In this document: in pieces, positions 1 through 10,181 of the stretch
How the letters are laid out: each line of letters starts with the position of its first letter
Position numbering within the stretch: position 1 is the stretch's first letter
Assembly (NCBI GenBank): GCA_001574975.1
Contig: KQ965753.1
Coordinates: 124,001 to 188,000, forward strand
Reading direction: 5' to 3'
Source: Gonapodya prolifera JEL478
Lineage: Eukaryota; Monoblepharomycota; Monoblepharidomycetes; Monoblepharidales; Gonapodyaceae
DNA: 64,000 nucleotides
The notes under the pieces: generated by a model
What the model was told of the DNA's origin: nothing
Databases searched by the model: none
Seen by the model: only the letters and a program-made list of their open reading frames with translations
Translations under genes and position numbers: made by a program

Positions 1-508
1 CCGTCTACGCACCATTCGAGCACCAATTGTAGTAACATTCCCAGTACCTGCAATTCCCGAGTGTGGTGGTGCGTGGGTGAGTCCGCGAGCGGGTAAGTCG
101 TTGAGCGGGCGAGGTGAAGGGTAAAGCGACTCGACAACGTACCCAGGCTTGCACTTGACATGGCACTGATGCGCGGCCAAGTCACAAAACCTGACATCTT
201 CGTTGTAAGCGGCGTTTGCCGTGCCGCATTGAGCGTCGCAGTTGCACGAGTGTCGTTTTTGGAGGCGGTATCGGGCTGTGGTTGCGTCGGGTGAGGAGGT
301 GGGTGGAGGGGAAGGGGAAGGGGGGTTAGGGGGAGATGGCCACGCAAAGAGAAACAGGAGGAGAGGGAATCGAACATGCGTGTGGACATGGCCACGGCCA
401 GAAAAACTTACCCGCGTCGGCCCCGATTGCCAGTCCCAGCAGGAGAGCACCAATGGCGATCGCCACCACGCGCACTGGCACACGCACACGCACAGCCGCA
501 CATGGCAT
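1..508 (-). CDS. Cys-rich surface protein copy A (5' part; runs off window start)
   Basis: Only the first three coding exons lie in the window. Exon 1 (508-412) starts at ATG 508 and encodes a basic N-terminus followed by a strong hydrophobic signal peptide (core VVAIAIGALLLGLAIGADA). Exon 2 (275-143) encodes a Cys-rich module containing CDAQCGTANAAYNE and ending CHVKCKPG. Exon 3 (47-13) encodes YWECYYNWCSN. Donors GTAAGT, GTACGT and GTGCGT and acceptors CAG are in consistent phase. The same Cys pattern occurs in two genes at 14.3-16.1 kb and 17.9-20.9 kb, which suggests a secreted or type I membrane protein with a Ser/Thr/Pro stalk, but that part lies outside the window. The family is not one I recognise. 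The exon model is fairly firm; function is unknown. Confidence 0.6.
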
Positions 509-1379
509 CGTCGTCGCATTCGCACGCACGGGGGTTGTCGCCGGTCAGTAAATGCGGGTCAACCCTCTCCCCTCTCGTCAGCCACACCCAGCCCACGCTC
601 ACCGTTCCCCCCGCGCAGTCCCATCGTCGATTTCCTGCCCATCCTGCTGATCACGTGGTCCCTGCTGCGCCACTCGCTGCGTGCGATGCCTCGATGCTTC
701 TGCTGGAGGGGAGTGCGATCCCTTGTGGAGGGAGGCGTGCGTGGCCCGTGCACAATCAACAGAGCTGTGGTCGCAAGTATATTTCCCGAGGGTTTTCCAT
801 TTTGGGAAGGTGGAGAAGGGAAGGGGAGTGTATTGTGAAAATACCCTACTTTTATCTACCAACTCAAGTGCGCTCGTTTTTGAAAACAGGTATGGTGCCT
901 TGGGACCGTGCATCGAGCCTGATCTCAACTTATCACACCTCTATCGCACCTGAATAGCATCATAATTCGGCTGTATGTATAAATATTCTTCAATCACGCA
1001 CTCACCCCACTGCTTCCACCTCGTGCTGCCTTGGACGTCCGTCCCCAGCAACTTGTCCCAAACCTTACCCAGCACCCGACTGTCTCCACCTTGACCTGTA
1101 ACCATGTCCACCACCACCGCGCTCCCAACACTATGCAATCTCCAAAACCCCACAGGTGGAGAAGGCGGAATGCGGGGTTGGAAGGGACACGTCCTGCCGT
1201 CGCGTCGATTTCCGGCGCAAGGACTCCCACTCCTGTACCATGGCATGCCAATTGCCTATTGCCACGTCCACGGCCACGGTCACGACCACCTGGCTCACAT
1301 ATCATCGCCACATCCACAGCCCTCGCGATCCTTTCGTGTAGAGCACCGTGAGAAGCAAAGATTGTGAAAAACGAGAGTT
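509..1379. other. Intergenic, no gene assigned
   Basis: Open frames exist on both strands, but none shows a recognisable domain, a signal peptide with a usable splice site, or similarity to other genes in the window. The stretch upstream of ATG 508 probably holds the promoter of copy A. Confidence 0.4.
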
Positions 1380-1560
1380 TGTCAGCAGCCGCGAGTCCCC
1401 AAAATGCAGCCATATACCCAGCTTAGACAAGTCTCTGCTGTGTCACACGGAATGCATATACGCCACTCTGTTTTCGGAGCGGAAACAGAGTTGAGAGAAG
1501 TTTCACCATCGTGCTGTAAAGGCGCGGGAGTATCGCGATGGCATGTCGTAGTGGGTTGAG
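1380..1560. repeat. Duplicated intergenic block, copy 1
   Basis: Positions about 1380-1480 resemble 8205-8320: both carry the shared stretch TCTCTGCTGTGTCA and a nearby GGAATGCAT/GGGATGCAT. Positions about 1490-1560 resemble 3190-3270 and 8630-8680, around CATCGTGCTGTAAAG and GTATCG.GATGGCA. The block lies just 3' of the degenerate 7TM copy 1 and appears to be part of the unit that was duplicated with the 7TM genes. Confidence 0.55.
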
Positions 1561-1600
1561 TCTGTTTTTCTGTCGCACTCCGTCCACATATATAAAACCT

Positions 1601-2808
1601 CTACGAATCTAATGCAACGTTACGCTTGAAACAATTAGCCTTGAAATCAACCATAAATTTCAAGACGCACAACGAGCTACAAGAAAATATGCAACCAAAC
1701 TGCATTAAGTCGCTGGCGGATGGTATCAATTCTGTCCCACGAATCGATCGGAATGGCGTGCCGGGAACGATGACGGCATTTTCAACCGGCAGTCGTGGCT
1801 GGATCCCGTCTGTGCGATACGAGTGTGAGTTCATCGGGTGTCCATCAATTGAGACGTATCTTGGTCCCGGCATCCCTCCCTGCATATCCTCCCGATCTGA
1901 AACGTGCGCTGAGGGTGGGTTGTACACATTCGACATGGGGATCGATCGCGCCTGCTTTTCTTTGAGAAGCGCGGTGGCAAACTGGCGCATATATGAGCAG
2001 TAGATGATGTCCGATATGATTTGACTACCAAAAACGACGAGGAAGAATGCAAATTGGTTGGAGGAAATATAGGCGGTGGTGTGAGCGGTGTGAGCGGTAA
2101 GCTCCGATTTTGTGGAAACTGCGTGCCGTCGAAACCACTCACAACTGTCCCAACTATGCCAAGAACCATATCATTGATCATCACAAGAATGCTGCTTGCG
2201 AAGAGTGTCAATGTTGCCGCAAGACGATTGTTTTGTACGGAGGTGTCGGGTTCTTTAAGGCTCGCAAGTGAATGAGTCGATTTTTGGTGCCCACCATTGG
2301 AACATGCCGGTAGTTAGAAGCATCGACACGCCCATCAGAATTAGGACGAAAATGTTCCTCTTACATGTCAACAACCATATTCTGAGAGCGTATGTGCACC
2401 ATTTTCCCAAGTTGCCGATGAGGACCAATGTGCATCCGATCCTGGAGGAAGTGCGTTAGGCACGCCTCGATAGTCTCGTCAGAGAAAAAGCCCATTTACC
2501 CAAAAGCTGGGTTGCAAGCATAATTGTTTGAGATAAAGACTACCATCGATGAAAGCATGGAGAATACTACTGGGACGAGACTGTGGACCCTGAGCGAGGT
2601 CGGAAAAACACCATCAGATCCAGGATAAAGGTTATCAAAATGACGAGCTGCGAGACGAAGCTGAGACGTGCATAGTCGAATGAGTTCAACGACCAAAATG
2701 GTTTGCTAATTCGGAAGTATACCTCGCCAGTATGATAGAGTTCACGGTAATCTGTAGCCCCAACTGTCCATCATCTGTTGTGTCAACAGCGTTCGATCTG
2801 TTCGACAT
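1601..2808 (-). pseudogene. Seven-TM receptor-like gene, copy 1 (degenerate)
   Basis: This follows the same five-exon plan as the copies at 3395-4715 and 12204-13550. Exon 1 starts at ATG 2808 (MSNRSNAVDTTDDGQLG). The TM1-TM2 exon ends ISNNYACNPAFG, the TM3-TM4 exon lies at about 2290-2445, and the last exon holds TM7 and the tail motif SDRED..GGMPGPRYVSIDG. Two defects are visible by comparison. About 300 bp spanning the intron before exon 4 and most of that exon (the WC.EL start through TM5) is missing, with the junction near 2250-2280. One extra A in the C-terminal tail also shifts the frame relative to copy 2. It is a host gene relic; a short five- or six-TM product cannot be excluded without transcripts. 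Confidence 0.7.
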
Positions 2809-3039
2809 CCTCACGAACGATCTTGCAGCTTGGCTGATAAAGGTCAGAGTAGGTCGCAGGAGAAGCGGGAAGCCACACACGGGGTTCCACCTAAGGTAAA
2901 CAGATCGCCGGGATAGTAATGGCCCAAGTCCAAGCTGCCTGGCCCGCCAAGCGTCGCCAACAATCGGGATAATAATAGCCCTCAAAAATGTTGCGAAGTG
3001 CACAGCGAAGTAAGTAAGTTAATCATTGGAATCCAGAGC

Positions 3040-3270
3040 AAAAGTAATTTGGTGTTTGAGACTACTGTTCGCTGCCAAAACCGAATCTCTACTCCCACCA
3101 CGCCTGTTCGATGTTGATCGAGAGGCAGGATCCGTAACTTCGCGAATATTTGCGGGGGAAGCCGGGGTATTTGACCAGAGCAGAGGTGAAGTGAGAACAG
3201 TGTTGTGGGAAGTCTCCGCCACGCCGTAAAGGTGTGAAAGTATCGAGATGGCACGTAATTTTGTGTTGGG
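3040..3270. repeat. Duplicated intergenic block, copy 2
   Basis: The block lies between 7TM copies 1 and 2. It resembles 8520-8680 (shared TCTC.CTCCCA, GACCAGAGCAGAGG/GCCAGAGCAGAGG) and, at its right end, 1490-1560. Its position 5' of copy 1 suggests it carried the promoter of the ancestral unit. Confidence 0.5.
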
Positions 3271-3394
3271 TGGTGGTTCAATTTACAATTTTACAAAACC
3301 TTGCTTGGAATAATCAGTAAAAAATTCAAATAACCTAATACAAGCTGAATCGACAATATGCAACCAAACTGCATGAAGTCGAAGGCGGATGGTG

Positions 3395-4715
3395 TCAATA
3401 CTGTCCCGAAAATCGATCGGAATGGCGTGGTGGGAACGGCGACGGCATTTCGACGGGTGACTTGGTCTTGATTCCTTCTGTGCGATACGACTGCAAGTTC
3501 ATCCGGTTTCCATCAATTGAGACATAGTCTGGTCCCGGCACTCCTTCCAAGTACTCCCGGTCTGAGCTGTTAGTTGATGGTGGGGCGTATGCCAGTGCTG
3601 GAATCGAGCGCGACTGCTTTTCTTGGAGAAGCGCGGTCGCGAATCTTCGCATGTAGGCACAATAGATGATGTCTGATATGATTTGACCACCGAAGACGAC
3701 TAGGAAGAAAACGAATGGGCTGGTGGAAATCTGGACGGTGATTTGAGCGGTATGAGCGGTTAGTTGCGCAACTGAAACAAAGGATCACCGAAGTCACTGA
3801 CAATTGTTCTGACAATGCCGAGGACCATATCAGTGATCATCACGAGGATGCTACTTGCGAAAAGTGTCAATGTTGCAGCAAGACGATTGTTTTGTACCGG
3901 AGTGGGTTGTGCAACGCGGTTGCCGGATAATTTCTTCTTGCCACTCAGTATAGCTGTGCCCTGGACGACTTCGCGAAAGTAGTCCCACAAGAAGTAAACG
4001 TGGAGAACAATGTAGACAAAGTTCTGTCCCGCTGCCATAGCCGAAGCTAAAGGCTCGGTATAGCTCATGCTTGGGTTGGTGACAGGTGCACATAACCGGG
4101 GGAGTATTCGAACAGCAGACAGCCCCGAGCACCACCTGATCAGCGAGATAACGATGATTACAGCAGACAAGGGAATGAGTCGACCTTTGGTACGCACCAC
4201 TGAAACAATCCGGTAGTAAGAAGAGTCGAAACGCTCATAAGAATGAGGACAAATAGGTTTCGTTTGTATGTCAATAACCATATTCTGAGAGCATACGTGC
4301 ACCATTTACAAAAGTTGCCAATTAGTAGCAATGTACATCCGATCCTACAGGAACATTAGGTAAGCGGTCATCTTGGCAGAAGAAAAAGACACTCACCCGA
4401 CAGCTGGGTTGCAAGCGTAGTTGCTTGATAAGAAGACCGCAAGTGACGAAAGCATGGAGAATATGATGGTGCCAAGACTGAGCACCCTGAGTGAAGTCGG
4501 AAACACCTGGAGATCTGGGACAAAGGTCACCAAAATGACCAGCTGCGAGACAAAGCTGAGATGTGCACGTGCATAACACGGAAGAGTTTGTGCAATGGCT
4601 GAAAAAGTTCGCCGACATCGGAAGCAGACCTGGCCAACGTGATTGAGTTCATTATGATCTGGAGGCTCAACTGCCCGTCATCGACTGCGGGAACAACGTT
4701 CGATCCATCCGACAT
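3395..4715 (-). CDS. Seven-TM receptor-like protein, copy 2
   Basis: There are five exons: 4715-4630, 4555-4397, 4344-4198, 4135-3802 and 3730-3395, all in consistent phase, giving 353 aa with no internal stop. Seven hydrophobic segments are predicted: TM1-2 in exon 2, TM3-4 in exon 3 (with KWCTYALRIWLLTYKR between them), TM5-6 in exon 4 (VYFLWDYFRE after TM5, then RLAATLTLFASSILVM), and TM7 in exon 5 (GGQIISDIIYCAYMRRFA). A cytoplasmic tail carries GPDYVSIDGNR. The overall shape is that of a GPCR-like receptor, but no named fungal GPCR class is recognised. The donor of exon 4 would be GTCAGT, weaker than the GTGAGT seen in other copies. It is flanked by duplicated blocks and an ankyrin relic. 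Confidence 0.75.
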
Positions 4716-5089
4716 TCCTGCGCAAGACCCTCAAGTTGCCAAAGGCACGAAGTAAAACGGGAGAAGCCACACGACGAGGCTCCGCCGGAATCGTAATGGT
4801 GCCAGAAAAACACCGCGACCTAATCACTACCATTCCCCCCCAAACCGCAAAGTGGACCCTGAGCATGCTTTGGAGATCAAATACTCTGTAAACTTCATCT
4901 GAGTGCGCCAGCATACCCAGCAAAGCCATTTTTCACGGCGGTTGCTTTTGGGGGGCTCCCAACAAACCAAATCAATGTCAGAACCGATCTCAATTATGTA
5001 AGATGACATTATTTTGCCGCGTTTGAATTCATGTCGCTGTCGGCTAGCTTTCTTTTCCAACGAGACGCTCCTGGACACTTTCAAACTCG

Positions 5090-5290
5090 GAGAATTTCCG
5101 CATGTCTAAACGACCATCTCATCGAGGCAAAAGAGATAGGAGAGTTGGCGGAGATGAAAAATTCGTTTGGGACTGGAAAGAGTATTTTCAAAACGAACTG
5201 GTTGATTCGAAATGCAATTCTAATCTATCCAATATGCCGAGTAAAAACGGCCACCCATTGTTTAACAACTACAAGGACAGGTCCATCGCA
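5090..5290 (+). pseudogene. Ankyrin-protein N-terminus relic
   Basis: A short reading (CLNDHLIEAKEIGELAEMK) matches, at DNA and protein level, the start of the ankyrin gene at 8745 (LDDRLIEAVEAGHLADVTS). No continuing ankyrin repeats follow. It sits head-to-head with 7TM copy 2, an arrangement that echoes the duplicated block plus ankyrin gene near 8.7 kb. Confidence 0.5.
5236..5277 (+). repeat. Short dispersed repeat, copy 1
   Basis: About 42 bp beginning TATGCCGAGTAAAAACGGCC and ending TTTAACAACTAC recurs almost unchanged, in the same orientation, at 59653-59692. No coding role is evident. Confidence 0.6.
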
Positions 5291-5350
5291 ATCATGCAGA
5301 TTGAGGAACTTGTATTGGAGGAGCGTTTGGATGATGAGTCTGCAGGAAGC

Positions 5351-6880
5351 TTACTCCCCAGGATTGATGACAGCTGGTGTGCATAGCTCTCTGTCGTACT
5401 CCTCGCCAATGGCATACCCTGGTATCAAGTACTCGCGACCATTCCATTGAGCGTGGTACCAATATTCCTGCTCCTCCTTTGCGAGTCCGCCATAAGTATC
5501 TTTGTGAAATGGCGCATGTCAAAACGTCTGGCGGTCAGTTGACTTCGTTCCTTTCGAACTTACAAACACATAAATCAGCTGGTCAAAACAGTCAAAATGC
5601 AGAATTGATCAGCTTCCTTGGTGAGACGTAGTTAATACTCAGGAAACACCTACTGTTTGCACTTCCATCACTTGTGCTCCAGCCCAGAACATCATCCTTT
5701 AAGGAGAAGTTCACACAAGATCCTGCAACCGCAGAAGTTACCTAGGATCGCAACGCAGTTTGGCACCCTGGTTTTCACTCACCAAGTTTGTCGCACTTTC
5801 TGCAATCTCGTGTGCAATAGTACTGAGCATGGTATCCACGCCGTGGTTGCCATTTGGTGACGTGAAGTGGTTGTGCCATCCGCAAGCAACCAATCCCTGG
5901 ATTGGGCCGCACGATTTTGGGTGTCCGACCCAACCATACGCATGGTCTTCATAAGAAGGAAGAAAGTGGCGGGTCGCGACTTGCCTTCAACGCGTCGATC
6001 ACATGGGAAGTTGGGGTCAACCCCTTGAACCGTTCGGTTGTTTGCTTTTTGCATCCAGTAAATCGAACTGTATCAGTGTGTGTCCTTCAGAAGCAAAGAC
6101 GGTACTTAGTCTCCCATCCCCGTTACACTTGTTACACTTACGTCCACAGTAACCGTTAGACCCACCACAATAATCGCCCTCCAGTACGTGTTCGTCCAAA
6201 AGTACCATATAAACTCCTCCGTCCAGGTTGGCCGGAAGCCTTCCTTGTGATATGTGGTTGTAAACTGAGAGAAAGGTTGTGTTTCATTGAGGTCCATTTC
6301 TTTGGAAACAGCTCATTTGACGTTTACTTCTCACCGATTTTGGAAACGTCGTAATTTCACAAGCCATCGATAGACTTTCCAAAGGAGTAGCTGTCTGATA
6401 CCGAAGATCCGAGCGTTATGTTGGATGAAATGAACTTCAGGTTCGTCGGGTTGGTATCATTGGTGGTGTTATACCTTGTGGCACCGATTCCAAAAGAGCA
6501 TTTACAAACTTTTGCTGGATAAAACTGTGGCTGACTACTCACATCGTGTCGATTTTCCAGAACTCGCTTGTGTGAAGCCTTCAAAATCCCAAATGACGGC
6601 CTTCTCAGCGTCAGGCCATTGTCCGTGCCATACTGTGGCACGTGAGTTGTGAAACCATTCATATGAGACCACATCGGTACATGTAAACGGCAGGCAACAG
6701 TACCTCACTGATGTAGACGGTTAGCGGTGCAGTCAAGGTCCTGCGACCAGGCGTGAAAGTGATGTTTGTCCTTGAGGGGCTGAGTGAGACCGCATCAATC
6801 TTTTCTCGCTACGACGAGCAGACACAGGGCGACCAGGAAGCGAAGAAGGGTGTTGCGAGCTATTTCGGCGAAGAGATGGA
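5351..6880 (-). CDS. EXORDIUM-like / Phi_1 domain secreted protein
   Basis: Four exon pieces in order match the EXORDIUM/phosphate-induced protein 1 family known from plants. They are VWHGQWPDAEKAVIWDFEGF (about 6635-6560; family pattern IWYG.W..aqK..I.DF), SNITLGSSVSDSYSFGKS (about 6430-6365), LPANLDGGVYMVLLDEHVL with a Cys cluster (6243-6142), and YGWVGHPKSCG followed by GVDTMLSTIAHEIAESATN (about 5965-5783). A last exon (5499-5351) reads to a stop after VINPGE. A hydrophobic run (TLLRFLVALCLLVVA) near 6830 may be the signal peptide, but the start codon and first junctions are unresolved. The role is probably extracellular or wall-associated by family; the biochemical activity of this family is unknown to me. 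Confidence 0.65.
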
Positions 6881-8199
6881 GAGATGGAATTCGCTGGCCA
6901 CCTTGGCGACGTTAAAAGGATGTCCTAGCTTAGCGAAAGGTAACCTGCAGAAACGTCCCATGCTTAGGGTCCGCCCGGTCGCCGAGGCTACCGTGCGAAA
7001 ACTTGTTCAACCGTAGGTAAAACCCAAAAGACCACTCGCGTAAAGGTATCAGCACGCGGTTCGTTGTAGGCCTCAGTTATAGTAGGTCAGCTTGATTGGT
7101 TCCATCGATGGGCAGAAGGCAGCGGTCGTAGAGAGCAAGACAACCTAATGTTTCCCTTTCAAGCGAATCTGCAAGCACATTGCAGCGTCAGTCATTTGAG
7201 TGAAAGTGTCTCTCGTGACCGCAATCATGTACAAGAACGGGAGCACGGGTTGGATTGAGTCCGCTGGCCTGGGGGCCATGAAGACATCAGATGGAATTTG
7301 GAAACAACGAAGTCACATCTCTCCAACTCCTCCGTCATCCTCCCCACTGTGACCACTGCGACCGTGTCATTCATCAACCCAATCACGCTGCCGTCCTACG
7401 CCAAGTTCCATTGCGGAGCCGGTTCACCCGTCAACATTGTGTCACTCTTGTCCGTCTCCGTCCTCCGAAGTCCGAGCTGATCATGTATCAAAGGAAGATG
7501 AGAGTCGCACTGGCTGACACTCCCTTTCTATTCCTGTTGTTTGCGCTGTTCGCAAGGGCAGCCCAATCACCCCTTTCACCGCAAAAAGTAGTCCTTAGAT
7601 CTCACCATGACGGTCATTGGCATGGGGGGGTCCTTCTCTGAGATTTCACTACGATAAGCAGTCCGCGACAGCCCAGAGTCCATCGTGCTGCTGGACATCG
7701 CCAGTCCGAGCCTACATTGCTGTCTGTGAGTGTGCGGGCCTGGAAGCGCATAATCGATTCCTTTTCGTACTGACCCATTTCCTCCATGTCCAGACATTGT
7801 TTTCCCCATCGCCGCGCTGGTTCTTCTGGTGATTCAAGTATGGACACCCACGTTGTGTACAAGCTTGCCCTGTGGAGTGAACACGGATCCATGCTCAGTT
7901 CCCGCCCCGCCGCCACACCGCCCCTTCACCAAACCTCGAACGGTGTGGTATCCTCGTCCCAATCGGACGGTTCCAGCCAGAGTTCGGAGAAGGCGCTCTT
8001 GGACGACGGGTCATCCGATGGCGCCGAGAGGCGGGGACGAAATATTGACGAGGACGGCGATGCCGATGGGGATGCGGGGGATACCTGGCTTTTGACGAAG
8101 AAAGTTTTAGTGATGGAAGGCGGTGTTGGCTGGAATGGAAAGCTCGATACTAGGCGTGTAATGTGTGAGAAGTCCCTGTCATGTACCATTAGTGCCAAA
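6881..8199. other. Unresolved region; weak plus-strand candidate gene near 7.5-8.1 kb
   Basis: From 7506 a plus-strand reading gives MRVALADTPFLFLLFALF, like a signal peptide. At about 7710-7835 two readings joined by a GTGAGT...CAG intron (about 7730-7796) would form a hydrophobic segment ending FPIAALVLLVIQ. These pieces could belong to a small membrane protein, but the frames between them do not connect convincingly. No domain is recognised in the rest. Confidence 0.25.
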
Positions 8200-8700
8200 T
8201 ATTGTGAAAACGCGAGTTCGTCTCTAGTCGAGTATCCCAAAATGCTGCTAGGATGCCAGCTTAGATACATCTCTGCTGTGTCATTTGGGATGCATGTACG
8301 CCAGTCTTGTTTAGGTGAGACGAAAATGCATGCCGAGTAGGCACGGCAGAGTCAGCCGTCTTGTCTTCTCGCCTACGATCCTGTACCATGAACCAAAATG
8401 TACAGTTTCAAACGTGCTAATCGTGGAGGATCCTGCTGCACCCTGCAGCGTGACAGGGGACATATGTCTTTCAGCAAGAAACAAGTTTGATGCGCGAAGT
8501 CAGCACATGTGACCACCTGAACTGAGTCTCCGCTCCCATCAAGCCGGTTCAGAGTGGGGTGGGGCGGCAAGACTCATTCCCGAATGTTTGGCGGGAACAT
8601 GAGTATTCCGCCAGAGCAGAGGCGGAGCGAAAAAGACGTCGAGGGAAGTGTCGCCATCGTGCTGCAAAGCCAATGGGATAATTCTCCCGGTCATATTTAG
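8200..8700. repeat. Duplicated intergenic block, copy 3
   Basis: The left part (8205-8320) resembles 1380-1480. The right part (8520-8680) resembles 3050-3230 and 1490-1560. No 7TM gene adjoins this copy; instead an ankyrin gene starts 45 bp to the right. The block therefore marks the edge of an old duplicated 7TM-ankyrin unit. Confidence 0.5.
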
Positions 8701-8744
8701 CCGGACCTTCTCCACGAGCCCACGCAAAAATCCCCTGGAATCTA

Positions 8745-9585
8745 ATGGCCGCCGACCTGGACGACCGACTCATCGAAGCAGTGGAGGCGGGACATCTGGC
8801 GGACGTGACGAGTTTGATTGAGGCGGGGGCGAGTCCCGATGCTCGAAAACGGGTGACACTAGGGCCAAGATCGACATGGACGGGGTGGATTCGACTGGAA
8901 GGAGGACGCTGCAGACTGCCATGGTGCTCTAGCACTCGCCATATTGTACAGGAGGGTCGGGGTCGTGGAGGTCTTACTGGAGAAGGGTGCCAAGGTCGAA
9001 TGGAGGCGCAGCAACTTCTTCGGCAGTCGAAACTGGACTTCTGATGAGTGGCAGCGACAGCGATGGTATTCGACCTACGGGTTCCCCAACCCGCTGGGTC
9101 TGGCAATGGCAGGTGGGGGCAAAATGACACTCTGGAAATGGAAAAGCGCGCGAACTCCAGGGGAAAACTACAGACGACGCACCAGTCAGCAACGGGCAAG
9201 TCGAGATTAATGCGCAACGAGGTGCGGTCACGCTTAATCAACCCGAGAGGTGAGCCGACGTGCGTGTCTGGTGTGCTCTCCAACCGAACGTGGAGATCGT
9301 CCGCCTGCTCCTCGCATATGGCGCAATTGTCACAAAATCGAGCTCAAAACCGCACGAAGCAACCCAAATCCGGAATTCTTCCGTCTCCTGGAGTCTCACC
9401 AACGGAACCCCATTCCTCGACGTATCCTGCTCCCACGGCACCTTCTCCACTTGAACTTTGAGGTTCAGCGCTCGCCGCGAAAAGTAAAGATCTTGTCAAT
9501 CAACTTGCTGTTTTGGAAATGGAGGTCCGGTAGAAGGAAGTGCACAACCAAGCAGGAACCTCGTAAGTCATCGGATCCGCCCTGA
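8745..9585 (+). pseudogene. Ankyrin-repeat gene, probably degenerate
   Basis: From ATG 8745 the reading LDDRLIEAVEAGHLADVTSL is an ankyrin helix pair. In another frame, HGALALAILYRRVGVVEVLL and a W-rich segment (TSDEWQRQRWYSTYGF) follow, and later VEIVRLLLAYGAIVTK near 9290-9330. The order of these pieces matches the longer gene at 54149-55487 (LALAIRDVNLEMLELLL, EEWSPDLWDLRW, VAVVRALLKAGVQMTK). It is therefore a paralog of that gene rather than of the F-box/ankyrin set. Several frame changes are not explained by good splice sites, so it is probably broken. Confidence 0.55.
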
Positions 9586-10181
9586 GAAAAGTTCCTCAAC
9601 GTGTGCAGATTGCAAACTCATGTCTCTTGCTCACTTGAATATTTTCAGGCAATTATCAACTCTTGCGACCGACCATTCCTGCCTTGAAGGTCGCGGAGCT
9701 ACTTTGGTGGATCGGAATGTGTCTCTTCAGCGCCGTAATGCAGAATTGGCACCCGCGGGATCCCCTCCGTGATTACCTTGCATGTCGATATGTTATGCAG
9801 TTGGACGTGCCAGGTGAGGTCGCATCTCAAGGGAGCGTGGGAGCCGCGAGATCTTTCGCCAGCGAATGCTACAAGTCGCACTTGTCGAGTGCTTCGTTGG
9901 GTGATGAGATGTGACAGGGGCGGAGGAGCAAGGAGAGGATATTGTAGTTTGACGATGAAGGGCTGGGGAACAGCGGTGATCCTAGCAATTCGGTGTTATG
10001 GGAACATGTTTGCCTGGATGCACGTCTTTCACCAAACGAATGACATTCAAATCAAACTTGTTATAGAGTAATCACTGCTCGGAATGTTATTTACAAAAGT
10101 AGCCGTCATTTGATGAGTACAAAAGTGTTAAGCTGGCAAGAAAATTGCAACCAAAATGTGTGAAGTCGATAGCAAATGACC
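9586..10181. other. Intergenic, no gene assigned
   Basis: Nothing recognisable was found on either strand; reading frames here are short and lack domain or splice support. Confidence 0.35.

Noticed and set aside
8200-8700. The duplicated block as a transposon
   Set aside because: No terminal inverted repeats or target-site duplications were seen, and its copies always lie beside 7TM or ankyrin genes, so segmental duplication explains it better.
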